Of a stretch of 51,539 nt of DNA, positions 17,094 to 24,121 are shown in pieces. The notes under the pieces are model-generated. The model searched no databases. It worked only from the letters and a program-made list of their open reading frames with translations, and had not been told where the DNA came from. Position 1 is the first letter of the stretch. Each line of letters begins with the position of its first letter. The stretch comes from SCN-69-37 sp044507065 (GTDB lineage: Bacteria; Acidobacteriota; Vicinamibacteria; Vicinamibacterales; SCN-69-37): contig JBIQJY010000022.1 of assembly GCA_044507065.1 (NCBI GenBank), positions 1-51,539 of the forward strand. Reading direction: 5' to 3'. The position numbers and the translations under genes were made by a program.

Positions 17094-17879
17094 ATGCGGG
17101 ATTCCGGACTGGCGGGCAGGATCGCAATCGTCACGGGCGCCGGCGGCGGTATCGGGGCCGCTGTCGTGCGCGCCCTCCACGCGGAGGGCGCGCGCGTCGC
17201 GGCCCTCGACATCGACGGGCCGGCCGTCGAACGGCTGGCCCGCGATGTCGGCGCATCGGGCGCCGCCGTCATGGGCCTGCGCGTCGACGTGGCCGACGCG
17301 CAGGCCGTCGAGGCGGCCATCTCGACCGTGGAATCCGCGTGGGGGCCGATCGATCTGGGCGTGAATGTCGCCGGCGTGCTCAGCACCACGCTCGTCGTCG
17401 ACACCGACGACGAGACGTGGACGCGCGTGTTCGACGTGAACACGCGTGGCGTGTTCCACGTCGGCCGCGCGCTGGGCCGGCGGATGGCGCCGCGCCGGCG
17501 CGGCGCCATCGTGACGGTCAGCTCGAACGCCGCCGGCGTGCCGCGTCACGGAATGGCTGCCTATGCCGCCTCGAAAGCGGCGGCCACGATGTTCACGCGC
17601 TGCCTCGGGCTCGAGCTCGCACCAATGGGCATCCGCTGCAACATCGTCGCGCCGGGGTCCACGATGACGGCGATGCAGACGGGCATGTGGCGCGATGCGA
17701 CCGGCGCCGACCAGGTCATCGCGGGATCGCCCGGCACGTTCAAGGCCGGCATCCCGCTCGGCAAGATTGCCGAACCGGAAGAGATTGCCGACGCGGTGGT
17801 CTTCCTGCTGTCCGACCGCGCCAGCCACATCACCATGGCCGACCTTTACGTCGACGGCGGCGCGACGCTGCGCGGCTGA
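17094..17879 (+). CDS. entA: 2,3-dihydro-2,3-dihydroxybenzoate dehydrogenase (EntA/DhbA)
   Basis: A 261-residue classical short-chain dehydrogenase. The dinucleotide loop TGAGGGIG is at 14-21, NVAG at 91-94, and the catalytic Ser144, Tyr157 and Lys161 lie in TVSSNAAGVPRHGMAAYAAS plus K. The stretch around the active site (SNAAGVPRHGMAAYAASKAA) is characteristic of EntA/DhbA, which oxidises 2,3-dihydro-2,3-dihydroxybenzoate to 2,3-dihydroxybenzoate with NAD+. It closes the biosynthetic run, 46 nt after entF, although the reaction comes before EntE. The next gene is convergent, so the operon ends here; no strong terminator is visible in the short gap. Confidence 0.95.
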   Translation: MRDSGLAGRIAIVTGAGGGIGAAVVRALHAEGARVAALDIDGPAVERLARDVGASGAAVMGLRVDVADAQAVEAAISTVESAWGPIDLGVNVAGVLSTTLVVDTDDETWTRVFDVNTRGVFHVGRALGRRMAPRRRGAIVTVSSNAAGVPRHGMAAYAASKAAATMFTRCLGLELAPMGIRCNIVAPGSTMTAMQTGMWRDATGADQVIAGSPGTFKAGIPLGKIAEPEEIADAVVFLLSDRASHITMADLYVDGGATLRG

Positions 17880-17898
17880 TCGGCAGCGGCGCCGGTTG

Positions 17899-18810
17899 CT
17901 ACTGCCCGAGCGCGATGCGCGCCACGACCGGAAAGTGGTCGGACGGATAGCGGCCGTCCCGATTCGTGCGGATGATGCCAGCGGCGAGCACTTTCGTGCC
18001 GGGCCGGACCAGCACGTAGTCGATCTTGTCGCCGTCGGTCCGGCCGAAGGTGAAGGCGGTGAACGTCCCGACCTCGGTGGCGTCCGGATGCAGCAGCCGG
18101 AAGCTGTCGACAAATGGCCCTGGCTGCCCTCCGGTGCCGACCAGCCGCAGCAGCGCCGGGTTCGTCTCGCCGACGTTGAAGTCGCCCGTCACGACCACCG
18201 GCTCATCCGGAAATGCCCGCGCCCCGATCCGCTGCAGCAGCAGGTCGACACTGCGCTCACGCGAGGGCTGGGATTCGTGATCGAGGTGCAGGTTGTAGTG
18301 GTAGAACGCCGTGCCATCCCGATCGATGAACCGCGCCCAGCTCGACACCCGGTTATAGCGGTTGCCCCACGTGCGCGTGCCCGGCACGTCCGGTGTGTCC
18401 GAAAACCAGAACGTGCCCGACTCGGCCAGGTGCAGCCGCGCCGTCTTGAACAGGATGGCCGACGTCTCGCCTCCCGCCCGGCCATCGTCGCGTCCCACGC
18501 CGACGACGCCGTAGCCGGGCACGGCCGCGAGGATTTCCTCGATCTGGAATCGGAACGCCTCCTGCAGGCCGACAATGTCCGCGTTCTGATCGCGCAGCAG
18601 ATCGAACAGCATCTGCCGGCGGAGCGTCCAGTGGTTGTCGCCGTCGTTGGCCGTGCCGAGCCGGATGTTGAACGACATCACGGAGAGCGGTTCGGACGCC
18701 GGGCGCGCGGGGGCCTGGGCCAGCGCCGGCGCGGCGCCGGCCAGCAGGACCGGCAGGACCAGCAGGCAACGGAGGACGCGGGAACGAAGCAGCACGGCAA
18801 TTGGAGGCAT
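17899..18810 (-). CDS. Secreted endonuclease/exonuclease/phosphatase family protein
   Basis: About 303 residues. A signal peptide (MPPIAVLLRSRVLRCLLVLP, then LLAGAAPALAQA) is followed by a full EEP (DNase I/AP endonuclease-like) fold. Landmarks are LSVMSFNIRLG (first strand), the metal-binding Glu in VGLQEAFRF, VVTGDFNVGETN, GDKIDYVLV and SDHFPVVARI. Members hydrolyse phosphodiesters of nucleic acids, sphingolipids or inositol phosphates; the secreted, sugar-gene-linked type has no defined substrate. It is the last gene of a minus-strand run with two exported Gfo/Idh/MocA oxidoreductases. An in-frame ATG at 18840, overlapping the upstream gene by 14 nt, is an equally possible start. Confidence 0.85.
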   Translation of the reverse strand: MPPIAVLLRSRVLRCLLVLPVLLAGAAPALAQAPARPASEPLSVMSFNIRLGTANDGDNHWTLRRQMLFDLLRDQNADIVGLQEAFRFQIEEILAAVPGYGVVGVGRDDGRAGGETSAILFKTARLHLAESGTFWFSDTPDVPGTRTWGNRYNRVSSWARFIDRDGTAFYHYNLHLDHESQPSRERSVDLLLQRIGARAFPDEPVVVTGDFNVGETNPALLRLVGTGGQPGPFVDSFRLLHPDATEVGTFTAFTFGRTDGDKIDYVLVRPGTKVLAAGIIRTNRDGRYPSDHFPVVARIALGQ

Positions 18811-18826
18811 GAGGCGAATTGTACGC

Positions 18827-20212
18827 CTACGCGATGCCATAGGGATGCCGCTGCGGACGCGAGAGCATCGCGTTGGCCTCGTCGTCGTTCTTGAAGCGCT
18901 CGCGTGCCGGGTCCCAGTGCAGCGTGCGCGGCAGCTTCATCGCGATGTGGTGCAGCAGGCACGCCGAACACGACCGATGCGCGATCTCGACCGGCGCAAT
19001 GGGCTGCCGACGCGACCGGACCGCGTCGAGCCAGTTGCCGTGGTGGTCGAGGCTTTCCTCGAGATGCACTTCGTCGGGGCCGATCACCGACTTGATGATG
19101 GCCGGGTCGCTGGCCGCCAGCGCCTGGCTGTCGCCCAGCCGCGACTGCGGATCGGAGGCGGTGACGGCCTCGTTGCCGCGCGAGACGAAAATCCAACCCT
19201 CGGTGCCCTCGAAACGAATGCCGTTCGGAAACTCGCCGCTGACGATCATCCGAACGCCGTTGGCGTAGAGCCCTTCGGTGCGGAACGGCCCATGGACATC
19301 CCACAGGCCCGACGTCGGGAACTCGGCGGTCCCGGAGATCTCGATCGGCCCGGTGTATTCCGTGTCCATCGCCCAGTGGGCGCAGTCGAGGTGATGGGCG
19401 CCCCAGCCGGTGATCATGCCGGCGCCGAACTGTTCGCAGCGCAGCCAGCCGGGCCGCCCGTAGCCGTTCTGCGGATGCACGCGGTTCTCGGTGTAGTAGA
19501 CGACCGGGGTCGACCCGAGCCAGGCGTCGTAGTTCAAGCCGGGCGGCACGGGCATCTCCGGCTCCTCGGGGCCCGACGGGTCGCCGGGCAGTCCGACGCG
19601 TACGGTCTTCAACTGCCCGATGCGTCCATTGCGGACGAGCTCGGCGGCGTAGCGCCACTGCGGGGACGACCGCTGCTGGCTGCCAATCTGGAAGATGCGC
19701 CCCGATCGATGGACCGCGTCGCTCAGCGCGCGGCCCTCGGCAATCGTCAGCGACGCCGGCTTCTGCAGATACACGTCCTTGCCGGCCGCCACGGCGGCCA
19801 TCGCGGGCACCGCGTGCTGGTGGTCGGGAGTACTGATGACCACGGCGTCGATATCGGGATTGGCGAGCAGCTCGCGAAAGTCGGTGTAGGTGGTCACCCC
19901 GTCATAGGGCTTGCCCGCCTGCTTGCCGTAGTAGCCGTTGATGAGCTCCCTCGCCTGGGCCACGCGACGGCTGTCGAGGTCGCAGGCGGCCATGACACGC
20001 GCCTGATCGAACTTCAGGATGCCGGGCAGGTCGTGCACGCGCGAGATGCGGCCCGTGCCGATGGCACCGACGTTGATGCGATTGCCCGGTGCGTGCTGCC
20101 CGAAGACCGAGGCGGGGACAATCGCGGGGAACCCGGCGGCGACACCCGCGACGGCGACGGCCTTGCCGGCCCCGGCGAGAAAGCGGCGGCGTGAGGGAGA
20201 GGCAGGAGTCAT
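18827..20212 (-). CDS. Tat-exported Gfo/Idh/MocA family oxidoreductase
   Basis: A 461-residue NAD(P)-dependent oxidoreductase with a twin-arginine signal (SPSRRRFLAGAGKAVAVAG, cleavage near residue 35). The Rossmann half starts RINVGAIGTGRISRVHDLPG. It continues with VVISTPDHQHAVPAMAAVAAGKDVYLQKP, whose EKP-like lysine (QKPASLTIAEGRAL) is the catalytic residue of the family. The C-terminal half has the extended Gfo/Idh/MocA alpha/beta domain with WLGSTPVVYY and GMITGWGAHHLDCAHWAMDT. Such exported forms usually bind their cofactor before export and act on sugars or glycosides in the periplasm. It is followed closely by the EEP gene and preceded 24 nt by a second member of the family. Confidence 0.9.
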   Translation of the reverse strand: MTPASPSRRRFLAGAGKAVAVAGVAAGFPAIVPASVFGQHAPGNRINVGAIGTGRISRVHDLPGILKFDQARVMAACDLDSRRVAQARELINGYYGKQAGKPYDGVTTYTDFRELLANPDIDAVVISTPDHQHAVPAMAAVAAGKDVYLQKPASLTIAEGRALSDAVHRSGRIFQIGSQQRSSPQWRYAAELVRNGRIGQLKTVRVGLPGDPSGPEEPEMPVPPGLNYDAWLGSTPVVYYTENRVHPQNGYGRPGWLRCEQFGAGMITGWGAHHLDCAHWAMDTEYTGPIEISGTAEFPTSGLWDVHGPFRTEGLYANGVRMIVSGEFPNGIRFEGTEGWIFVSRGNEAVTASDPQSRLGDSQALAASDPAIIKSVIGPDEVHLEESLDHHGNWLDAVRSRRQPIAPVEIAHRSCSACLLHHIAMKLPRTLHWDPARERFKNDDEANAMLSRPQRHPYGIA

Positions 20213-20236
20213 GGCGTGTCGGTCCTCCAGCAGGGA

Positions 20237-21403
20237 TCAGCTCCTGCGCAGGCGGAGCTGGTCGGCCTGTTGCTGGGCCTCGAGCACCAGTTCGGTGGCC
20301 AGGAAGCAGTGCGCCTGCGTCATGGCGGTTTCCGTGCGGTTGACGATGTCGTCGACAATCTGCCGGCCGTAGGGCAACTCGACGTCGCGCGATTCGATGT
20401 AGGTCGTCGCCTTCTGGTCGGACAGGAACAGATGGCTGCCGCCCGGCCGGCCGGCGATGTCGACGTTCTTGCGAATCTCGATGAAGCCGTCGGTGCCGAG
20501 GATCGTGAGCCGGCCATCGCCCCAGGTGGGCAGGCCATCGGGGGTGAACCAGTCGACGCGGATGTAACCGGTTCCGCCGTCGCCGCGCACGAGCATGTCG
20601 CCGAAGTCCTCGAAGGCCGGGTACTGCGGGTAGTGGACGTTGCCAACCTGCGAGGCGACCACCTCGGCGCTCGTCGAGCCGGTGAAGAACAGGAACTGAT
20701 CCGCCTGGTGCGAGGCGATGTCGCACAGGATGCCGCCGTAGCGCGCCTTGTCGAAGAACCACCCGGGGCGCGACGGGATGTTCATCCGGTGCGGGCCGAG
20801 GCCGATGGTCTGCACGACGCGCCCAATCGCGCCGGCGGCGACGAGCTGACCGGCACGGACCGTCGCCCGGTTCTCGAAGCGCTCGCTGTAGACGATCGAA
20901 TAGATGCGGCGCGTGTCCGCCTGCACTTTGCGCACGTCGGCGAGCTGATCGAGCGTCGTGATGCCCGGCTTGTCGGCAATGTAGTCCTTGCCGTGGTTCA
21001 TCACGCGGATGCCGAGCGGCGCGCGCTCGTCGGGAATGGCCGCGCTCAGCACGGCCTGGGTCGACGCGTCCTCGAGCACCTCGGCTTCGGTCCGTGCGAC
21101 GCGGGCCGAGGGAAACTGCCTGGTGAAGGCCGCCACCAGCTCCGGCTCCTTCGCGTAGACCGACACCAGTTCGCCGCCGCCGCGAATGACGGCGCTGGTC
21201 ATGCTGTTGATGTGTCCGTGATTGAGGCCGACGACCGAGAACCGGATGCGCGCCGGTCCATTTGCCGTCACGGGCCCGCGTTGCTCGACCGTATCGGCCC
21301 CCGACATCTGCTCGACGGGCCCCACCGCCGGCAGCAGCGACATGGCTGCCGCCGAACTCGACATATTCCGGATGAACGTCCGACGATCAACACCTGAGTG
21401 CAT
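20237..21403 (-). CDS. Tat-exported Gfo/Idh/MocA family oxidoreductase (second copy)
   Basis: A 388-residue paralogue class of the neighbouring oxidoreductase. The twin-arginine signal (DRRTFIRNMSSSAAAMSLLP) precedes the Rossmann start RIRFSVVGLNHGHINSM. GKDYIADKPGITTLDQL carries the catalytic lysine (DKP in place of EKP). GGILCDIASHQADQFLFFTG holds the conserved His of the C-terminal domain. I chose the ATG at 21403 because AGGAG lies 8 nt upstream and the Tat signal begins there. It is the first gene of the run that continues with 18827-20212 and the EEP gene, suggesting periplasmic processing of one carbohydrate by all three products. Confidence 0.9.
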   Translation of the reverse strand: MHSGVDRRTFIRNMSSSAAAMSLLPAVGPVEQMSGADTVEQRGPVTANGPARIRFSVVGLNHGHINSMTSAVIRGGGELVSVYAKEPELVAAFTRQFPSARVARTEAEVLEDASTQAVLSAAIPDERAPLGIRVMNHGKDYIADKPGITTLDQLADVRKVQADTRRIYSIVYSERFENRATVRAGQLVAAGAIGRVVQTIGLGPHRMNIPSRPGWFFDKARYGGILCDIASHQADQFLFFTGSTSAEVVASQVGNVHYPQYPAFEDFGDMLVRGDGGTGYIRVDWFTPDGLPTWGDGRLTILGTDGFIEIRKNVDIAGRPGGSHLFLSDQKATTYIESRDVELPYGRQIVDDIVNRTETAMTQAHCFLATELVLEAQQQADQLRLRRS

Positions 21404-21484
21404 GAGCGGACTCCTGCTGACGAATCGTGGATCCCGGCCTGAACGGGGCGCGTGCGCCCGGGCGTGCGTCACCGGCTGTCGCTG

Positions 21485-21718
21485 TCAGTGATAGTGGCCG
21501 TGCTCTTCCGACCAGACGCCGGCGGGCCGGCCTTCGTGATCGCGGTTGGTGACCGCCAGCACGAGTCCCCCGACAAGGATCACCGTCACGATCGCCAGCA
21601 GGACGAGTTGTCCGCGCGACATGCGGGATGCCTTCGCCTCACAGCACTGCTTGTATTTCCGGCCGCTGCCGCATGGACACGGATCGTTGCGGCCCACGAC
21701 GTTTCCTCGCGTACTCAT
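21485..21718 (-). CDS. Small SEC-C motif membrane protein
   Basis: A 77-residue protein. The N-terminus is a SEC-C zinc-binding motif (GRNDPCPCGSGRKYKQCC, ligands Cys14, Cys16, Cys25, Cys26), as at the C-terminus of SecA. A single transmembrane helix follows (about 35-57, LVLLAIVTVILVGGLVLAV), and the tail ends EEHGHYH, which could bind a metal. No function is assigned. The SEC-C part would face the cytoplasm if the helix is inserted N-in, and could touch ribosomes or SecB as other SEC-C motifs do. GGAG lies ~10 nt before the ATG at 21718. It stands apart from the oxidoreductase genes. Confidence 0.8.
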   Translation of the reverse strand: MSTRGNVVGRNDPCPCGSGRKYKQCCEAKASRMSRGQLVLLAIVTVILVGGLVLAVTNRDHEGRPAGVWSEEHGHYH

Positions 21719-22101
21719 GAACGTGCGTCTCCTGATTGCCACCGGCCGAGGCGCGCCCGGCGGGCGACGGGCCCGGGGACACGCGGTCGGGTGGTGATTG
21801 AACGGGCACAGTCTATCCCCAACGACGAGGGTTGGGGGCATGCACGGCGTCGCGGGCCGCTCGCTGGCAGGCGATGACCGGCGCCGGGCTACGCGGGCTC
21901 GGACGGTCAAACGGTCCGCCCGGACGCGTCCATGTCCTGCGACACTGGCCGACCATCGCGTCCCCGATCGTGCACATCGGACTCGCTCGCACCAGCCCCG
22001 TCACCCGTCACCGCAACACAGGTGTCGTCATGGCGTGGTGCAAACCTTGCTTTTCGTCCCGGGTCGCACCGCCCTCCCCCCGGTCGGCCCTGTGAGGTTC
22101 C
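21719..22101. other. Intergenic region with a 7-bp hairpin
   Basis: About 380 bp between the divergent SEC-C and small Cys-motif genes. No convincing frame is present. CCCCAAC (21817-21823) pairs perfectly with GTTGGGG (21831-21837) around a 7-nt loop. There is no T-tract, so I do not call it a terminator. No tRNA or known RNA motif is recognisable. Confidence 0.35.
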
Positions 22102-22347
22102 ATGTTCTCGATATTCGGATGGACTCCATCGCTCAGGCGAATGCTGCGTGGGCGGGTGCTGCCGTGCGGGTGCTCGGTGGGCGTATATGAAACCCGCTCC
22201 GGCGAGGTGGTGCAGATCCTCGACGCGCGCGCTCCCTCCTGTCGACAGGACGGGCACATCGTCGATGCCGTCCTGGCCCCCGACGAGGTAGACGACCCGT
22301 TCCAGGCCGACGCGTTCGCAGGCACGCACGCTCGAACCGATCGATAG
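22102..22347 (+). CDS. Small conserved-looking protein with CGC...C motif
   Basis: An 81-residue frame starting at ATG 22102, with TGAGG 6 nt upstream. It has strong third-position GC typical of the real genes here. The body reads LPCGCSVGVYETRSGEVV, then QILDARAPSC and an acidic tail. Three cysteines (CGC and a later C before RQDGH) could bind a metal or an iron-sulfur centre. I do not recognise the family with certainty. It lies alone, 38 nt before the O-methyltransferase gene on the same strand, so the two may be co-transcribed. No signal peptide or membrane helix is visible. Confidence 0.55.
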   Translation: MFSIFGWTPSLRRMLRGRVLPCGCSVGVYETRSGEVVQILDARAPSCRQDGHIVDAVLAPDEVDDPFQADAFAGTHARTDR

Positions 22348-22385
22348 CGGGAGCGGAAGGCCGAGCCGGGGTACACTCCGCGGCC

Positions 22386-23423
22386 ATGCCCATCGCAAGC
22401 CTCACGACACACGCGACCACCAACCCGACGTCGGCCTATCGGTACCGCGACGGCCTGTATGCCGCCGACCTGATCACCGCGGCCATCGTCCACTTCGATC
22501 TCTTCACGCGGCTGGCCCTCCGCCCGGCTACCCTTCAGGAAATCTGCTCCGAGTTCGACTTCGCGCCGCGGCCGGCCGACGTCCTGCTCACGCTCGCGAC
22601 GGCGGCCGGATTCGTCACGCGCGAGGACGACCGCTTCGTCGTCACGGCCATGGCCCGCGAGCACCTGGTCGCCGGATCCCCTTTCTATCTCGGCCCCTAT
22701 TACGCGTCGCTCGAGGAGCGGCCCGTCGTCATGGACTTTGTCCGGGTGCTGCGTACGGGACAGCCGGCCCATTGGGGTGCCATCGAGGATGGGCTGGACT
22801 GGCACCGCGCGATGGAGGAAGACGACTTCGCGCAGGCGTTCACGAGCGCGATGGACTGCCGGGGCCTGCTGCTCGCGCAGGCGCTCGTGCCGCATCTCGA
22901 TCTGCGCGGGCGCACGCGCCTGCTCGACATCGGCGGGGGTTCGGGCATCTACGCGTGCACGCTGGCGGCGCATCACCCCGGCCTTCGCGCCGTCGTGTTC
23001 GATCAGGCTCCGGTCGACCGCATCGCCGCCCGCCTGATAGCCGAACGCGAGTGCCAGGCACAGGTAGACGTCCACGCCGGCAGCTTCTTCACCGATCCCT
23101 GGCCAGACGACTGCGACGTCCACCTGTTCTCGAACGTGCTGCACGACTGGGACGTGCCCGAGGTCCGGCAGCTGCTCGCGGCCTCGCATGCAGCCCTCCC
23201 ACCCGGCGGGCTGATCGTCATCCACGAGGCGTTCATCGACGCGCACAAGACGGGGCCGCTGCCGGTGGCGGAATACTCGGCGCTGCTGATGCACTCGACG
23301 CAGGGCAAGTGTTACGCGACGTCGGAATACGACGAACTGCTGACCGAGGCGGGCTTCGACGACATGACGTTTGCGGAGACGGTCGTCGATCGCGGCGTGA
23401 TGACGGCCCGCAGGCGGGGATGA
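22386..23423 (+). CDS. SAM-dependent O-methyltransferase (winged-helix plus methyltransferase)
   Basis: A 345-residue protein of the plant/fungal-type O-methyltransferase family. Residues 1-100 form the dimerisation winged helix (AADLITAAIVHFDLFTRLA, LLTLATAAGFVTRED). The SAM-binding motif is LLDIGGGSGIYACTLAAHHP near 180-195, then VVFDQAPVD as the acidic loop. SNVLHDWDVPEVRQLL carries the His-Asp of the catalytic region, and ALPPGGLIVIHE the post-motif. Relatives methylate hydroxyls of polyketides, phenolics or C-atoms in natural-product pathways. No biosynthetic partner gene stands next to it, so the substrate is unknown. The frame starts at 22386 and ends just before a strong hairpin. Confidence 0.85.
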   Translation: MPIASLTTHATTNPTSAYRYRDGLYAADLITAAIVHFDLFTRLALRPATLQEICSEFDFAPRPADVLLTLATAAGFVTREDDRFVVTAMAREHLVAGSPFYLGPYYASLEERPVVMDFVRVLRTGQPAHWGAIEDGLDWHRAMEEDDFAQAFTSAMDCRGLLLAQALVPHLDLRGRTRLLDIGGGSGIYACTLAAHHPGLRAVVFDQAPVDRIAARLIAERECQAQVDVHAGSFFTDPWPDDCDVHLFSNVLHDWDVPEVRQLLAASHAALPPGGLIVIHEAFIDAHKTGPLPVAEYSALLMHSTQGKCYATSEYDELLTEAGFDDMTFAETVVDRGVMTARRRG

Positions 23424-23447
23424 TGCCCGACGGCGCGGGCGGAAGGC

Positions 23448-23471
23448 GCCGGCGGCCGCGGGGCCGCCGGC
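23448..23471. terminator. Bidirectional terminator-like hairpin
   Basis: Bases 23448-23457 pair perfectly with 23462-23471 around the tetraloop GCGG, an all-GC 10-bp stem. It lies in the 71-bp gap between the convergent O-methyltransferase and DinB-like genes. No T-tract is present on either strand, so termination may be Rho-assisted. Confidence 0.55.
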
Positions 23472-23494
23472 TGTGACTGGCGTACGGTTGCTGC

Positions 23495-24034
23495 CTACAT
23501 CGAGGACGGCGGGACCATCTTGTTGAGCCGCATGTAGGTGACGACGTTGCCGTAGTGCTCCATCAGGTGGGCGGTGTTGAACGCGAGCGCGCCCAGTCGT
23601 GTGGAATCGATCGCATCGAACAAGCGGAGGGGTTCGCCCCCGGCGGTGTCGTCGACCGCATCGAAGGCGGCCTGGCAGAAAGCCACCGAATCGGCCAGCG
23701 CCTTCTGGATGTCGGCCTTCGTCGGCGCTTCGGCCGCCGTCGCCTCAGGCGCCGCCTGCCCGCTCGACGCTCCGCAGATCATGTTGTTCGCCTGCGCAAT
23801 GTGCGCGAACAGTTCGCCCAGCGTTCGCACTTCGGGTGTCGGACGATAGCTGTAGCGCGCCTCGGGTACCTGTTCGGCCGCCCGTGTCACGTAGGTGCTC
23901 GCGGTGTCGAAGGCGCTCCTCAGTGAGTCGCGAACGGCGGTTGACGGCGGCGGCGGCTCGGGTGCCGGCGCGGGTGGGGCGGCGCAGGCCGAGGCGGCAA
24001 GGGCAACAACGCTGCAGATCACGGCAAGTCTCAT
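23495..24034 (-). CDS. DinB-like lipoprotein
   Basis: A 179-residue protein with a lipoprotein-type signal (LAVICSVVALAASAC, putative lipid-modified Cys17), followed by a Pro-rich spacer and a four-helix DinB domain. The metal-site histidines of the DinB fold are visible in LGELFAHIAQANN and in FNTAHLMEHYGNVVTYMRL at the C-terminus. DinB proteins are thiol transferases or uncharacterised metal-binding bundles; exported lipoprotein versions are common in Acidobacteria and Bacteroidetes and have no defined substrate. GGAGG stands 5 nt before the ATG, and a perfect TATAAT lies 22 nt upstream of it. Confidence 0.85.
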   Translation of the reverse strand: MRLAVICSVVALAASACAAPPAPAPEPPPPSTAVRDSLRSAFDTASTYVTRAAEQVPEARYSYRPTPEVRTLGELFAHIAQANNMICGASSGQAAPEATAAEAPTKADIQKALADSVAFCQAAFDAVDDTAGGEPLRLFDAIDSTRLGALAFNTAHLMEHYGNVVTYMRLNKMVPPSSM

Positions 24035-24055
24035 GTGTCCTCCAGAGAAACGTTG

Positions 24056-24061
24056 ATTATA
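24056..24061 (-). promoter_or_regulatory. TATAAT -10 element of the DinB-like gene
   Basis: A perfect TATAAT on the minus strand, in a GC-rich setting, sits 22 nt before the ATG at 24034. No good -35 is found 16-18 bp upstream. Predicted transcription would give a short leader that still contains the GGAGG site. Confidence 0.4.
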
Positions 24062-24121
24062 GGGGCCGCGCGCGCCCTGGGGTGCGCTGGTGTGCCAGAA
24101 TAATCGGTTCGAGAGAGACGC

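Noticed and set aside
21817..21837. Intrinsic terminator in the SEC-C upstream gap
   Set aside because: The 7-bp hairpin has no T-tract and lies upstream of both divergent genes, where no transcript is expected to end.
24100..24121. tRNA-like GGTTCGA sequence before the Hsp70 gene
   Set aside because: No acceptor stem or other arms pair around it; no tRNA was found in the window.
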